45,379 bases of DNA, from NCBI RefSeq assembly GCF_000003605.2, contig NW_003108585.1, forward strand, positions 262,656 through 308,034. The letters are read 5' to 3'. This document shows, piece after piece, positions 24,692 to 37,747 of this stretch. Source of the DNA: Saccoglossus kowalevskii. Its lineage: Eukaryota > Hemichordata > Enteropneusta > Harrimaniidae. The translations under genes were made by a program, and so were the position numbers. Positions within the stretch are counted from its first letter, which is position 1; every line of letters begins with the position of its first letter. The notes below the pieces were generated by a model that saw nothing but the letters and a program-made list of their open reading frames with translations, ran no database searches and had not been told where the DNA came from.

Positions 24692-25190
24692 TCAGTTACA
24701 CTTCCTGAAATATACTATAGTGTTCTAAAAGAACTGGATTGAATACCTACGTGGAAATATGTGAATGTTGACAGCCATGTGGAATATTACAAATTGTAAT
24801 AGCTTTAACAAATAATACATATAGCGGTACATTTCACCCGAGTCTATTGACGATTTGACGATTAAAACCATGTCTATCAAAGTGGTGATATTAGTTGCGC
24901 CGTTTGTTTTTAACAAAGCACAAAACAGATATATAAAACACGCGTCGTTTTCAATATAGATCGTTATATTACAGCGTGTGTTTTACAATTAAGCAGTAAC
25001 AACTATAGATTGATGGTGTCAACAATGGTTTATGAGCGTGCGGCATATTGCACGCCACCAGGAACAAGTTTATGAATAATTTAGAGCTCTTTTGAATGGC
25101 CAGACAAACTATAGCTAATTTGTCGATATCACGCACAGGAAGAGTTGGTTAACTTTGAAAGGTCGCACAACGTAAGTGTATGCACATTAC

Positions 25191-25297
25191 CTTGTAAAAG
25201 TGAGATGACGATGAATATAATGCAATGACACTGCCGTGACACTTCTTTCCAGTACATCTTGCAAGTTGACCGTCTTCAACAAGACCTCCTGGTCCAC
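25191..25297 (-). CDS. Candidate exon, unknown gene
   Basis: 107 bp between acceptor CTTTATGTCAG and donor AAG|GTAATG. Two frames are open. The one starting at the first base has G/C-rich third positions in its first half and encodes VDQEVLLKTVNLQDVLERSV followed by a TAVSLHYIHRHL segment. The other contains GGLVEDGQLARCTGKKCHGS. Neither joins in frame to the open frame at 24362-24691 through the acceptor near 24706. Neither fits as the receptor's signal exon: it has no hydrophobic leader, and it ends in phase 2 or 0 rather than phase 1. No family recognised. Confidence 0.22.
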
Positions 25298-28200
25298 CTG
25301 ACATAAAGAATAAGATGAGAAATCTGATATCAACGCGGAAATACAATAAGGCTTGACACGAGGCTTACGGGAGGTCCTCTATCGTGCGATATTTCGTATA
25401 TGGAGATTTGTATATAACGCAGCACGTCGATATGTGATACAGGTGAAATTTACATGGCAATACATTTGTCGTATACATGACAAGCATGGCTACGTCAAAA
25501 TAACACGTATTCCTGAACGTTGAGCCCATACCTACGCATGCGCGCAAGAACGAATAATATTTTTTTTCCAATGGTTAGCGCTATCGTCGCTGTCTACTTG
25601 ATTCCGGTATACAGAGACTCGCATAGGAGGCCAACCATGGAGAGTAGTGAGACCTTCTCAGTGTTTCAACATTCGCAGGTACACATCGTTTTTGTTTGGG
25701 GAGACACGGACAGCATTTTGATTATCTTCGCCTCGTACATTACATTGGTTTTTGATGAAATATAATAAATAGGGTTGAATATGAATTACCTAATCTATCA
25801 TTTAAATACATCATGCCTATTTTTGTTTATGAGAATTACCATAGCAACTATTATTGAATAAATAAAAAATAATATGGCATGGGATATATTTATACAGATT
25901 TATCTAATACGTTCAATCATGGAAGTAATAAGTTACCTCCATGGTTCAATATATTCATATATTATATTCTTCTAATACTTCTAATGTCACCGTTAAGCAA
26001 TACTAATATCTTAATATAAGTGAACAATGATCTTAATAAATTATTTAAGATGAGAAGACATTGTTAAATATAAATATATCATCTATAAATATATAAATAT
26101 CAAATATATTCAGAGCAATACGTATTTCTTGACTGGGGCATTAACGGATTTCTGAATTGATAATGATAGCATTATTTTGGTGACATAAAATTCCCATTTC
26201 AACCGAATACAATTGTATAGTGGGATGCTTAGAGTAATTCGTCTCGTTCGGAATTGTCCAATGCGCTATGCTTTGATATTCCATGCATATACGCACGTGC
26301 CCCTAACTGTCACCCGCCATGCTTGATCGCCTTGTTGCAGATCACGTGTTTATATATCCATGGCAATTTTGGACAAAATGTCACGGCATGTGAATGCCCT
26401 TTAACCATCGAATCACACGTGTATTAGGTATCACATTATTAGTTTTATTGTGTTTTTTTCTGTGGTCAAATGGCTTGTCATATCCAGGGTATGCTAAAAG
26501 AGGAGGGGGCATTTAACGTATTGATTCTCCACTATAGCTCGCGGAATGAATTGAGAGAATGAAGTACTCGTACATTTGAAAGAATGTAACTTCCTTTTTA
26601 GTTGTGGCAGGCATTAATATACAATGTCTATGGTACTGACCAGAACGTGCTGAAGCCACGCGACATTGGCTTGAGTGAGAATTCGAACACGGCAAATGAC
26701 TATATATATCTTTGTATGTGTATAAATTTACTCTGAGATAACGCCTTTCTAAGCGCGCCATCTTCTGAAGTTATAAGTTATGACAACCTTAAGGGGTCAT
26801 TAAACAAGTCATGATGCAGCGAAAAGCTGGGAGTCGACTTGTCAGGCTTGATCAACTCATACATTGGCGTCATTCGTTATTTATCCACCCCTACACGTTG
26901 TTTGCTATTCCCGGAACGTAGCGGCGAATGTTCAGACAATTCGACCTAAAAACTCAATGACACGTTTATTGTCTTTACAATCTGTATAATTGTACGTAAG
27001 TCCAGTTCTTAATAAATGGCGCGTTGAGTACCAATAATTTTAAATAATTACTATAGCCATGTATTCTGATCACGGTGTGCGCTCGTACATGTGTGATCAC
27101 TTCAATATGAAGTACATATATAAACTAAACAGGTATAAACTAAATTAGCTAAAAAATACGCATTGTACCGTTTTGTTTTTACTTATATTTTCATTTGCAT
27201 ATCCCTGAACTGTATACCATAGATGTCGGCTAATTAGGTATTACAACGACTAAAATAAACATACCAAGGTTGGTCGCTGCCATGCAGTACTAAACTAGAC
27301 GTATTTCTAATTAGCTTTTTTAACATGTACATTTTCAGTGATCAGGAACACCTGTTTTTATCGAATTGCCAAGTTCAATAGCGACCTCTATCAAATTTGT
27401 TACGACAAATAACTAATTAGCAGAGACAATTCAACAGCAACGATTAATATAAGAGACGTCATACACGGGGAACTTATACAATGTTATTTATATTACCTCT
27501 GAGGGCAATTATATACTTCGACTTGTAGATAATGTTATGCAAGTACAATGACTGACTAGGGTATTTACGTCAATTTGATTATGTTTCTCTATTCGACACC
27601 ATTCTCACGGGCTTAGACTTCACTCATCTGGACAATATCTCCGGAAAGCGGAGACAAGTCTTAATCGATTAACGGATACACGTTGCGTGGATTGCGACAC
27701 ATTAATGCGACGTAATGTGAGTTACCATGGCATTTGTTTTTGCTTTTTGACTAATCGACTGAGCCTATAAGTATTCTAATCACTTACTATCTAAGTAAAA
27801 CAAAATGTGAACATATTTGAGTAGAATAACAGAAGTAATACGACAAGGGAAACATTGTATGTGTCTCGTGACACTCATACATTCTAATATACAATAGGTT
27901 AAATGGTAAACATATTAATGAAATTTTAATTAAGAGTAATTATTTTCAAATATTATAATATAATACTACCCAAAATTAGTGTAACGACTATACGCATATT
28001 TCAAAAAATACCGATGCTCCCAACTATGGAAATTATTTTGATAAAGTCATCCCAAATTATACCCCTGTACGACAGTAGTAAAATACATGAAGTACAGAGC
28101 ACCATTGAATTGTATGACTGACTGGATTGTCAGGGGAGGATTTCCGTCTCAGTGACATGGTGCACAGAATGTCGATGACAGACGCTTTAAAAAAACAGAC

Positions 28201-29280
28201 GTGCAATGAATAATTAGAGAAGTCGGCTACCACTTCAAATATATGTGAAATTGTATTCTGTGAATTTGGGAACTAGTTTATTTTATGGTAAAATGCTATT
28301 TTTATTGTGTATTCCAGTTTTGTAGAAGTTGCATTCCCACTAGGCAATAAACCTGTCACTGATTATTATGATTAGCATGACAAATGATAAAATCAATCCG
28401 GTCACCATGAGAAATAATAAAATCAATCTGATTCATTAGAGCACTGAAAACTAACCTGCGCTTTGCAGAAACAATTTCATGATTTTTGTAATCAACAAAA
28501 TGATACATCCTTTAATTATTGTAATCACTCACGGACATTTGTACGTGTGCTTATTGATGATTGTATGACTAACTTTATTTTTGAAGATACCTCTAAATAC
28601 GATTTCAGGACCTGTTGAATAAGATTTCGCATGAAATGTGCAAAACACAAAGCAATTATGATGCTTACAGGAGTCATTGAGAGTTTTTTCAAGATCCTAA
28701 GAAAATGAGGATGCAACTTGAATAACAACCTGCAGCTACTGTGACGTATGTACATGTTTGGTAATGTGTCACTGTATACATATATTCATATTATTACATA
28801 TGAGATCAATGCACGCAGGTAGTAAAACAGATATTGATGCGATTGAGACAAAAATATAAATATATTTTATGTAGAGATGATTACTCACACATGTATCGTA
28901 TTGTCATACCATCGATTTCAGTAATATTAATAATATTGACATACAATTTTGTAATACATTTTTTCAACAGTAAATAAATATAAAATTGGGGCCAAATCTC
29001 TCAAAATTGTTTGTTATTATACATTTAAAACAAATAGTGATAGATTCCACCGATGTTTGGACATATACGACAAAATATATATCTCAAGAGCACTCATTAA
29101 ATGGTGTGTTTTACGAAAATGTCCCAATAATGAATGTCGATTCGACTGTTAAACATACACAGCGTATTTTGTAGTATACATAGTAGATGTCTATTAAATG
29201 GTATATTTCGAAGAGTCAATTTTAATTTATTTGTCACGGGTATGAACATTAATTGTACCAACTATATCACGCATATATAT
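25298..29280. other. Non-coding, mostly featureless
   Basis: AT-rich. A small hairpin (25917-25943, CATGGAAGTAA with a 4-bp loop) lies here. A weak candidate for the receptor's signal exon at 28533-28677 is discussed as a finding. Nothing else is recognised. Confidence 0.5.
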
Positions 29281-29304
29281 TATTATTATTATTATTATTA
29301 TTAT
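29281..29304. repeat. (TAT)n microsatellite, 8 copies
   Basis: A perfect trinucleotide run. Confidence 0.95.
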
Positions 29305-30840
29305 CTACCCATTAAAAGTAACGCGAAGAAAACATACAAACAAAACGAGACCTTCGAAGGTGATATCCAGCATGTTTAACACCCCTGAACAAACAATGCA
29401 CGTAATTCACTGCTTGGTCAGCTGGCTACGACCAACCCCTAACATGACTTACTGAACCAATAAACACCGTTGTATACACATACATTAGCGAGAAGATATG
29501 TTCACCGATATTTATATTAAAGAAAAAAATATTCACAATACAGTGTTCATAATCGAGGAAGGGAGTTAACTGCTTTGAAACTCCAGCATGATGAGTGGCT
29601 TAACCATGTTTAAAACTTCTAAACATGAACTATACAATTTACACATTTTTTCATTCATCATTCTGGTATTTCAGTATTTTATTATCACATGTTAGACTAA
29701 AATAAACATTTCTGTGGCTAATAAAATACGCATATAGTTCATGTTTGAGCTCACTCAGAGAGACGAATCAGTTCACATGTTTTGAGAGTAACTCGATGAT
29801 TCCGGTGACTCGATCTTTTCTGCTATCTATCTACGAACATATTCAACACCTTGCCCGTACGTATCTAATATTTGTGTTGCTTGGTGGAAAGTCGTTGAAT
29901 GGGCATTTTGAAAGGTTGTATACCAATCGTAAGTTCAGTAGTATGTTTGTTCAGTTTGATATAATGCTAGGAACTACCTTCAAAAAAGGCCATGATCTGC
30001 ATTTTTAGCGTTTTTTGTCTATATGATAATAGATGAAAAAACAGAGGTTATACTTTTATACACGTGTTGGCAACACCATGCATATGTAAATATCACATAG
30101 AAAGTGGGATACTTAAATCAAACAATGCCTATGTACATTGATACATGTCATTTCTATCTCGGCAATACGTTCGGGATGGTTTGTTTATGAATCAAATCGT
30201 GCCGTGATTAGAATATATTGAACTTTTCATGCACAATTTGCATTCATCTCATTTGCACGCGTAAAGCCTGACTTTATATGTTTGATACTAACAATATGTA
30301 CAAGGATAGAATGTAGTCGAAGCTCTAGTGAGAACATTCTTAGAATATAAATACCCAGCAGCATTGACAGAAAACATTTAATTTAAAACTTACAACAAAA
30401 TATGATACTAGTATAATCATATGAATTATTTCTGGGAGACTTGCTTGTAATAAAAAACGACGAATTGGATTTGGAAATTGATTTTATTTTTTTCTGTTAG
30501 TTGTATACACTTTCCTATAAAGTGAATGCTGAAGACAAAATGTACGACTGAGTTAAGTAGACCGATTTACTGATTGCTGGAATAGTTTAGACACCAAGTA
30601 TTTTAGGTATTTTGATAAGAGATACTTACTGCATGTTGTGTAAATATAAACCTTTATAGAGTTTGGATTTAATGAGTTTGTTACCACAAGGCATCTGCGC
30701 CAAATACACCGTGCACGTCCCTAGAGTAATTATCTCGATCCTGCAACACGTGTTCCTAACAGCACACCCCGATTGAAATTAGCTGCCGAAGAGGAACTAG
30801 GGCATATGTGTGATCTATGATTATTCTGAGCCATACATGA
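29305..30840. other. Non-coding, nothing recognised
   Basis: AT-rich. No supported exon or repeat. Confidence 0.5.
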
Positions 30841-31080
30841 TTCGCGGGTTTGAATATCTCACGGTGTTGGTATGCGATGTCGCGTTCGCTTCAGTCCGTT
30901 TATATCAGGACAGGTAAATACCATGGCACTTGCATGCATGCACGAGACGGCTACCGTGCGAGTCATTACTCAACTGCGAACGAGCCTGAACTTGGCTGAC
31001 GTAATCAGACAGAATAGCTCGCGCACCGAAACTTGACTCAGAGACAGCACATACAAGCTGATTAAAACACGTTCTTGCGT
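30841..31080. promoter_or_regulatory. CpG-dense island, possible promoter or enhancer
   Basis: By hand count this 240-bp stretch has 118 G+C (49 %) and 20 CpG, more CpG than composition predicts and far above its surroundings. Elevated CpG continues patchily to about 31350. It lies upstream of the receptor gene on the same strand. No transcription start can be read from sequence alone. Confidence 0.3.
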
Positions 31081-34000
31081 CACATACGCTTGTAAATGAT
31101 CGCCTATTAGGAAAACGAACACTCTTTTTTGATTTGTCAATTGTCTATTTCTGAATTAATGCAGTACCATCAACTGAGGACCTAACTTCAGACAAGGTTA
31201 ATTGACCCTAAGTGACATGCAATAAAACAGTTACACTGCTAAATTGGCGCCAGTGGAGAGGAGCCGCCTTTTGTGAATTCAGGCAAGCTCGGAGACGGAC
31301 ACAATTCTTGTTTTCAAAACTCACATGGTTGTACTCGTTCAGTCAAATTGGCTCTGCGAGTACAGAGATAATCGTACAGGCTCGATAGTGTTAAAGTAGT
31401 AGTTACAGTTATCGATGGGTTAAAGTCAATTTGAATATTTAGTTAGCATACTATATATGTGTGTGTGGAAAGCTGCCTGTTCGATTATGATTTGTTGAGA
31501 ACATGGCGCGTTTTTTTATTCGTGGGCCCAAAATAGCATTTGTATGAGGGAGTAATGCTTTTTAATTAATGGTACGTGTCTGCAATTCACATCTCATATA
31601 ATATAATAAATATTAAAAAGCAATTTTAACATTTCTAGTATACGATAAATCATCTTGCACAATCGAATTATAAAATTAATACCTTAGTTATCCGTAATGT
31701 ACTTTCTTACATTTTCTCATTCGTGATGATATACAAATAACAATAATAATATAACAAATAAATAAATATAACCATGCAATAACTATGAATAGAGTCCATA
31801 ATAAGTGAGAAACATGGGGGAAATCTGAAATAGTGTAATTGATTGACAAGACTATTGAGATATATATTCGGTCACTCATATATTTTGTCATGACAATGAC
31901 CATATTTAAAACAGTAATTGGTCTACAATAATAAATACCGTGCAAAGAATTACACAAGTATATATTTTTCTACGTAAGTCTGAAAGAACATTTGCATGAA
32001 TTGCCTGCAAGATTTATCTGATTATAGGCGTGTTTGGTGTTCACCGTTCAAAACATCCCTCACCTAAACACGGCATTGATCAGAGATAAAGATTATTCTA
32101 CATTGTACTATAATTGTAGCATTTTGTCTCTTTTGGTCATGTGACATCTGCTATTAGTAATCTATAATCGGTTGAAATCCACAAGGGCAGCCCGTAAAGC
32201 AAGTGTGATTATCTGTGCGTCATGTTGCGCCGACAACATCTTCGATATTCTTCTTATCTGTGTATACAGTAAACGTTTCTCGTTCGCCTAAACGTCACTG
32301 TCAGCACCACTGAGACGTCAGTAGTTAATAGGTGTCCTTGTTCATGGTTATATACGTGAGCAGTAGTTCGTCTCAAGACCTAGCTATTGTGTGACGTCAT
32401 GTGACGTGTCTTTCACTATTACCTCTAAACCACAAAGTGTAAGCACTGAGCTTACATCATATAGACTCGACAGAGTTATAAAATTAAACGGCTCATGTAA
32501 AAAAGTCAGAACTCATCGCGTTCACGTAAAACTTTAAGGGTTAAATCTTTCCCATTCTATATACAGTAACTAAAATGCCATATTATGTTTTACTCTGAAC
32601 TTATAATTGAAATTGTTGTGACGTTGTCTTTTTAGCTTCCAATGTAAAGACACTGTTAATAGAATAATCAGTGTAACTGACAGGTTGATTTCTGATCTCT
32701 TAGATTATTACGGTACATTTACACGATTTTACGTCATTTCGCGTATCTAAGTGTTAAATGCGCTGTGTCCAAGACAACCCACAACGCGCGCGGGGAAAAC
32801 AAGAAATGGAACAAACAATTTCATTTCAATGTCAACGACTGTGTTACATTTGAGCTATAATGCCCCTTCAATTTGCACGCCAATTCGCTAAAATTGCATT
32901 TCGCTTTTCAACATGTTTTACATTATTTATTTTCAAACCAAACTTGCGTTGTATTTATGCTTCCCGTATTTGAGCAGCAGGAGTATGAAAACAATTAGCG
33001 AACATTGATTTTTTCTGACGTATTTATGACGTAAATATTGCTTATAATTAGATTTATATAAAATTTGAGTAATATGTTTGTTTATTCAATAAATCTTTGT
33101 ATCCCAATTAAATTTTAATCTATTTGATTGGTTTGTAATTGATACTACCATACAATCAGACAATAGTCACGTGATATATCAATTAGGAAGTCATTATATA
33201 AAAGAGCATTATTTTCCAAGTCGATTCAATTAAGCAGAAATTACGTTTCAAAGAAGTGTTGATAAATTTACAAAATAGCGGAGATGATATAGCAATGAAA
33301 ATATTTTACTCAATTCCAATTTCACCAGTAAATATACATTTCATACACACACACACTTATCTTATAGTATATGAAAAAAAAATGTTTGCATTTCCTGCGC
33401 ACACTGAATCATTTCATCGTGACGGCCATAATCATCTTCCTAAAGTTTCTAATTTACTAGTTTTAACTTGCTAACAACTAGCACCACTGTCTTGCAAAAC
33501 ATACTTTCAAATTATTGTGAAATCAGCAATTGGTTATAATAAATGAATGACTTATGACCCCGTACATAAATCATCCAGACATCCATGCACTGAGAATGTA
33601 AATATAAGACGTCATCTCTCACCTAAATAATGACGTCATAGTGTTATTATTTTGGGGTTTTGAGGGAGTTTAAATAATTAAATCAAAACAGAATCAGTCT
33701 GCTTTCCCGTGTTTCTACTACACTAAATCAGCCATGGCAATGGTTCATTCGCCAAAGTGGACTAACACAATGTTAACATCCAGTGTATATCTTACGTGAA
33801 TAATATTATATGTCGGGCGGGAAGGGGGATTCGATTATTATCATTGCCAAACGCAAATTTAATACATATACCAAATATTGAACACAGTTCCAGATATCGA
33901 TTTACAATAATCCATAATTATTAGAAAGTGCAGCACGTCGTACACGGCGATAAATTCTTATCAAGGCGCCTATTGTGTTGGTCGCTACATTTCTCAAGTG

Positions 34001-34544
34001 ATCAATTTCCGAGGTTAATATCCATATCAGGATATGACGTAATGGCACAATGTTCTTACAAAAATTGCATTGAATGTTTAATTTCCTATACCGCAGGGAC
34101 TCCCGGGATAATATGTTTGAATTTCTTCTTACCATTTACACACGCACAAGAATAACATATTTGTTTTAGTTTCAATGTTTAAGGACTGATCATGTATAGC
34201 CTATGGTAAAGTCTATTGGATTGACCATTAAATCATCTAAAGATGTTAACATTAGTGAAATATTATCCGCATGATTATACTTGCAAACAAATAACGCGTA
34301 CAGAAATGATTTCGGGGTCAAATATAAGAGAATAATATCTAAGAAAAAATTAATAATTTCCATGCAGGTGAATCATGAAGAATTATCTAACGGCTGAAAT
34401 ACGGATATTACAACAGTGCATCATATCCGTGAAGTCACCATTAGATTTATTTCGGTAACTGATTCATAGTTGGCCTTCCGAATGTCAGAATATGATAATG
34501 TGATGAGCATTTGCGAGGTCATACCAGCCAGCTATAGAAAGTAG
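31081..34544. other. Non-coding with scattered CRE-like sites
   Basis: Contains two perfect TGACGTCA sites and several half or variant sites, plus a TATA-like TATATAAAAG at 33195-33204 with no convincing gene after it. No supported exon. Confidence 0.45.
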
Positions 34545-37500
34545 TTTTCACGCACAGCACCTTAACACGGAGGTCAAATATCTTAGACCGTGCTAAAAAA
34601 AACAAAAAAACGAACGCTTATCACGGGCTAAGGAACGCTTAGTACGGACTAGATCTGGCCCGTTTTCATACATAATCCAGATCTTCAGCACGGGTTAACG
34701 TGTACGTGAACGTTTAGTTCGGGCTATACGCCCAACACGCCATGGCATTCAATGTTCATTTGAACGATTTACTATTATATTCATAATTATTCATTTCGGT
34801 ATGCCATTTCCGACATGAAAATTAACGCGAGCACATCTAGAGATATAGATTTGCATACAGTCCCTTGTTTATTTGTTGTTGTTTTTACAATAAAATAAAA
34901 TGCGGTAACCCAATTTTCGTGGTAACTCAGTCGGCTTTCCTTATTTATACACTCTCATAACATTTTATTTTATTGAAAAAAAAAATAAATAAATAAACAA
35001 GAGTCTGTATGCAAGTCTACTGTAGATATTGAGGAAATACTGACGATGAAACAATGTGCCTGTTATTCTGCAATCAACACGTTCTGAATTTGTTTTGGTA
35101 TTGTTTTATAATCGTAGAAGTAACGTGTCTACCTTCCTAGTTACTGTACTGAGTAATCATAGTCAAAATGACTGAAGATTTTCGTATATTTTTAACAAGT
35201 TAGGGCGTTCCTTAGTCCGTGCTAAGTACAAATTCCCCCTATGCGTGAACGCAATTGAGTCTATCCGACATGCAAACATATGAGATTAGCTTAAATCTTA
35301 GCCCATACTTCGTGTAGCGTGAATACTACTAATAGATAACACATGTAATCGAATAATTGCTGCATCTAACCAATCCGACGACGGTTAAACAATTCACTAG
35401 GAATATACATATATGAGCGTCTGCTGACTGGCTGACAAGAAGCAATCTTTTATCTTACTAGTTCAATCCTAATCGAAGAAAGTAAAATAGTACGAGAGAC
35501 ATCTCGGCTAAAAAATGCCCACAGGTAAAGTATTTACGTTAGTGTGAGAGCGGATATGAACAACTGATAATATCATGTAATTATGCATATGTGTCTCGGT
35601 GGATTACACCCATCACCTAATAGTTATATTATGTAATACAATGGTAGCTGTCGTGTTATTAATAAAACTTTATAATTGTAGTTCATCGTTCCACAACACG
35701 ATGATTGAATTACGCAATACAGGTAGTGGGATTGTGTGTATTGGTTATATATTCTGTCGGTGGTACACTTTTACGACTGTGATTGTGTTTCGTATGTACA
35801 AATATGTCGACAGCATACAATGCTCCCATTACATACTATTATCATATGTAGAACGATGTAATTTAAGAGCGCCATTTTTTTTTTAAATATTGCCATAATT
35901 GTTTTACTTTATCACCAGGAATTTAATGGAGTCCGTTTACTTTTGGTTAAATGTTGTTGCCGGGGCTTTGTGTTAACAGCATACAATAAAACCGCGCATG
36001 AGTGGTTCATTTTCTGCTTTACTATTTCCGCCCGACTGCGTTTAGAGCAATCAGACAGAACACATGTTAGCGTGAATAAATTCGAAACTAAAAACAAACG
36101 TCTTACGTTTGGAACGAAAGAATTTTTACATGTTTCTCGTTTTAACAAGCAAGTAGGTTCGCCGTGCAGTTAATTATAAAATGTACGGCAGTTCCGTGAT
36201 ACCGCCTCTATTCGATCATTACCCGTGACCTTGTTATTTCGAATCGCTATCGCGTAATTGTTCGCCAATCAGCTGTTATACAGTGCCATTTCAGAGGTCG
36301 GTCACTACCTGTCATTATAATTATGTATATATTGCATCTTGATTCATGCGAGTATCATATATTTACGTAAACTTTCTATCCCAAGTGCGCTCTGATAATG
36401 ACGTCACAGCTGGCAAAGCTGGTGATTATATTCAAATATGGATTGTGAACTAATATATTTATTTATGGGATTTTAGAAAAATACTGGCTTTCCGTTGCGT
36501 CATATAAATCTATGTTACTGGATGGGTTGCGCAAATTGTGAGTATGCACATAACGAACACATAGTATTCGTAGTACATTCTTTCAAAACAAACTGTATAG
36601 GTTTTAGAGTCTGCCACCATAATTGGGACAACAAGGGCAATTACGCAAATATCTGTTTATATTTCGTGACTCTTCAATGAAATCATTCTACAATATTCTT
36701 CTTAAATACCATTTCGATTTTCTTTCAACTTGGTGAAACACAAAAGTAAACCAACATGGTATTTTTTTTTTTACAACCAATCACAAATCGTGCTAAACGC
36801 GTTTCTTTCGTTTTACTTGATTTGATTTTTAAATCAACCGGACTAACACGAATTTACATGTACTCAGGTAGCTGAATTACAAACTACATGTGATTTCGTA
36901 GATTGAAATTTGATAATTAGAATAAACATTAGTTACTTTTTTATAGTAATTACAAGGCTAAGTCAAATTTAACTCAAAATGATTTCAGTGATTAAACGTC
37001 ACTATCAGATAAGTCAGGTAACTAATGAGTGAAACTAATGCAAATATACGTTTACGTTCGCGCAGGTGTGTTAAGGCTGAAACATACACAATCAAACGCA
37101 GGTAATTTTAACACACATTGTTAGTTATTCAATCGAATCGAATCAATTCTACCCACCTTACACTCCAGTTGTCGTGATCGGAACAGCAGGTAATGCTGTA
37201 TATTCACTGTAATCCCTTCCGGTTACCTCTAATAATATATAGCGATGCTTATACTGTCGAAATGCAATGATGGTTTTCTATTTGTCCAGGTAGCAATGCG
37301 CGTACATTAGCCGATGTTTCAGAGATAAATAACACAATGAATGGATGATACGATATCTGAAATAGATAGGTTTTACCATGTGCCGTAATCAGTGGCAGAT
37401 AATCTAGCACGATGCGCGCGAACCTGATATACGTGTGCATAGGACCCCACAGGACGACTCGGTGTATGTCTAACTTGCTAAAACAACGGACCGTGTAAAC

Positions 37501-37747
37501 CTATACACAAACGAAGTATCGTATATAACCTTGTGACTAGTGCCCTCCATAACCACCTATAATGGCCACCACATCGATAAATTACACACACAATGCAAAC
37601 GCTTTAGGAGCGGGAATAGTGTTGTAACACACATACACACACACTTAGTTGACAGTTGACACTCCACCAAACTCTCTTTACATCGCATACGACCAATGCG
37701 ACAGGTGTTGCATGCTAATTATACATTTGTGTGTTGCCCTGACGTCA
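32392..37747. promoter_or_regulatory. Cluster of four perfect CRE palindromes (TGACGTCA)
   Basis: Perfect sites at 32392-32399, 33631-33638, 36399-36406 and 37740-37747. Two more occur elsewhere in the window (10567-10574, 43703-43710). TGACGTCA is the binding site of CREB/ATF bZIP factors. At about 36 % GC, roughly half a site would be expected by chance in the whole window. Function is inferred from sequence only. Confidence 0.35.
34545..35252. mobile_element. Probable non-autonomous DNA element with inverted ends
   Basis: CACGGGCTAAGGAACGC at 34622-34638 is inverted at 35205-35221 with one mismatch in 17. Further out, TTCACGCA at 34547-34554 is inverted as TGCGTGAA at 35242-35249. Related CTTAG..CCGTGCTAA motifs recur at 34582-34596 and 35211-35225. 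The interior has no coding frame. Size (about 0.7 kb) and structure fit a MITE-like element. No target-site duplication is obvious, so the exact ends are uncertain. Confidence 0.5.

Noticed and set aside
25566-25680. Plus-strand Met followed by a hydrophobic stretch (MVSAIVAVYLIPVY) ending at CAG|GTACAC, a possible first exon
   Set aside because: The donor is weak, no partner exon is evident, and the leader is followed by arbitrary sequence.
33195-33204. TATATAAAAG, a TATA-box-like sequence on the plus strand
   Set aside because: AT-rich DNA gives such words often, and no supported gene follows.
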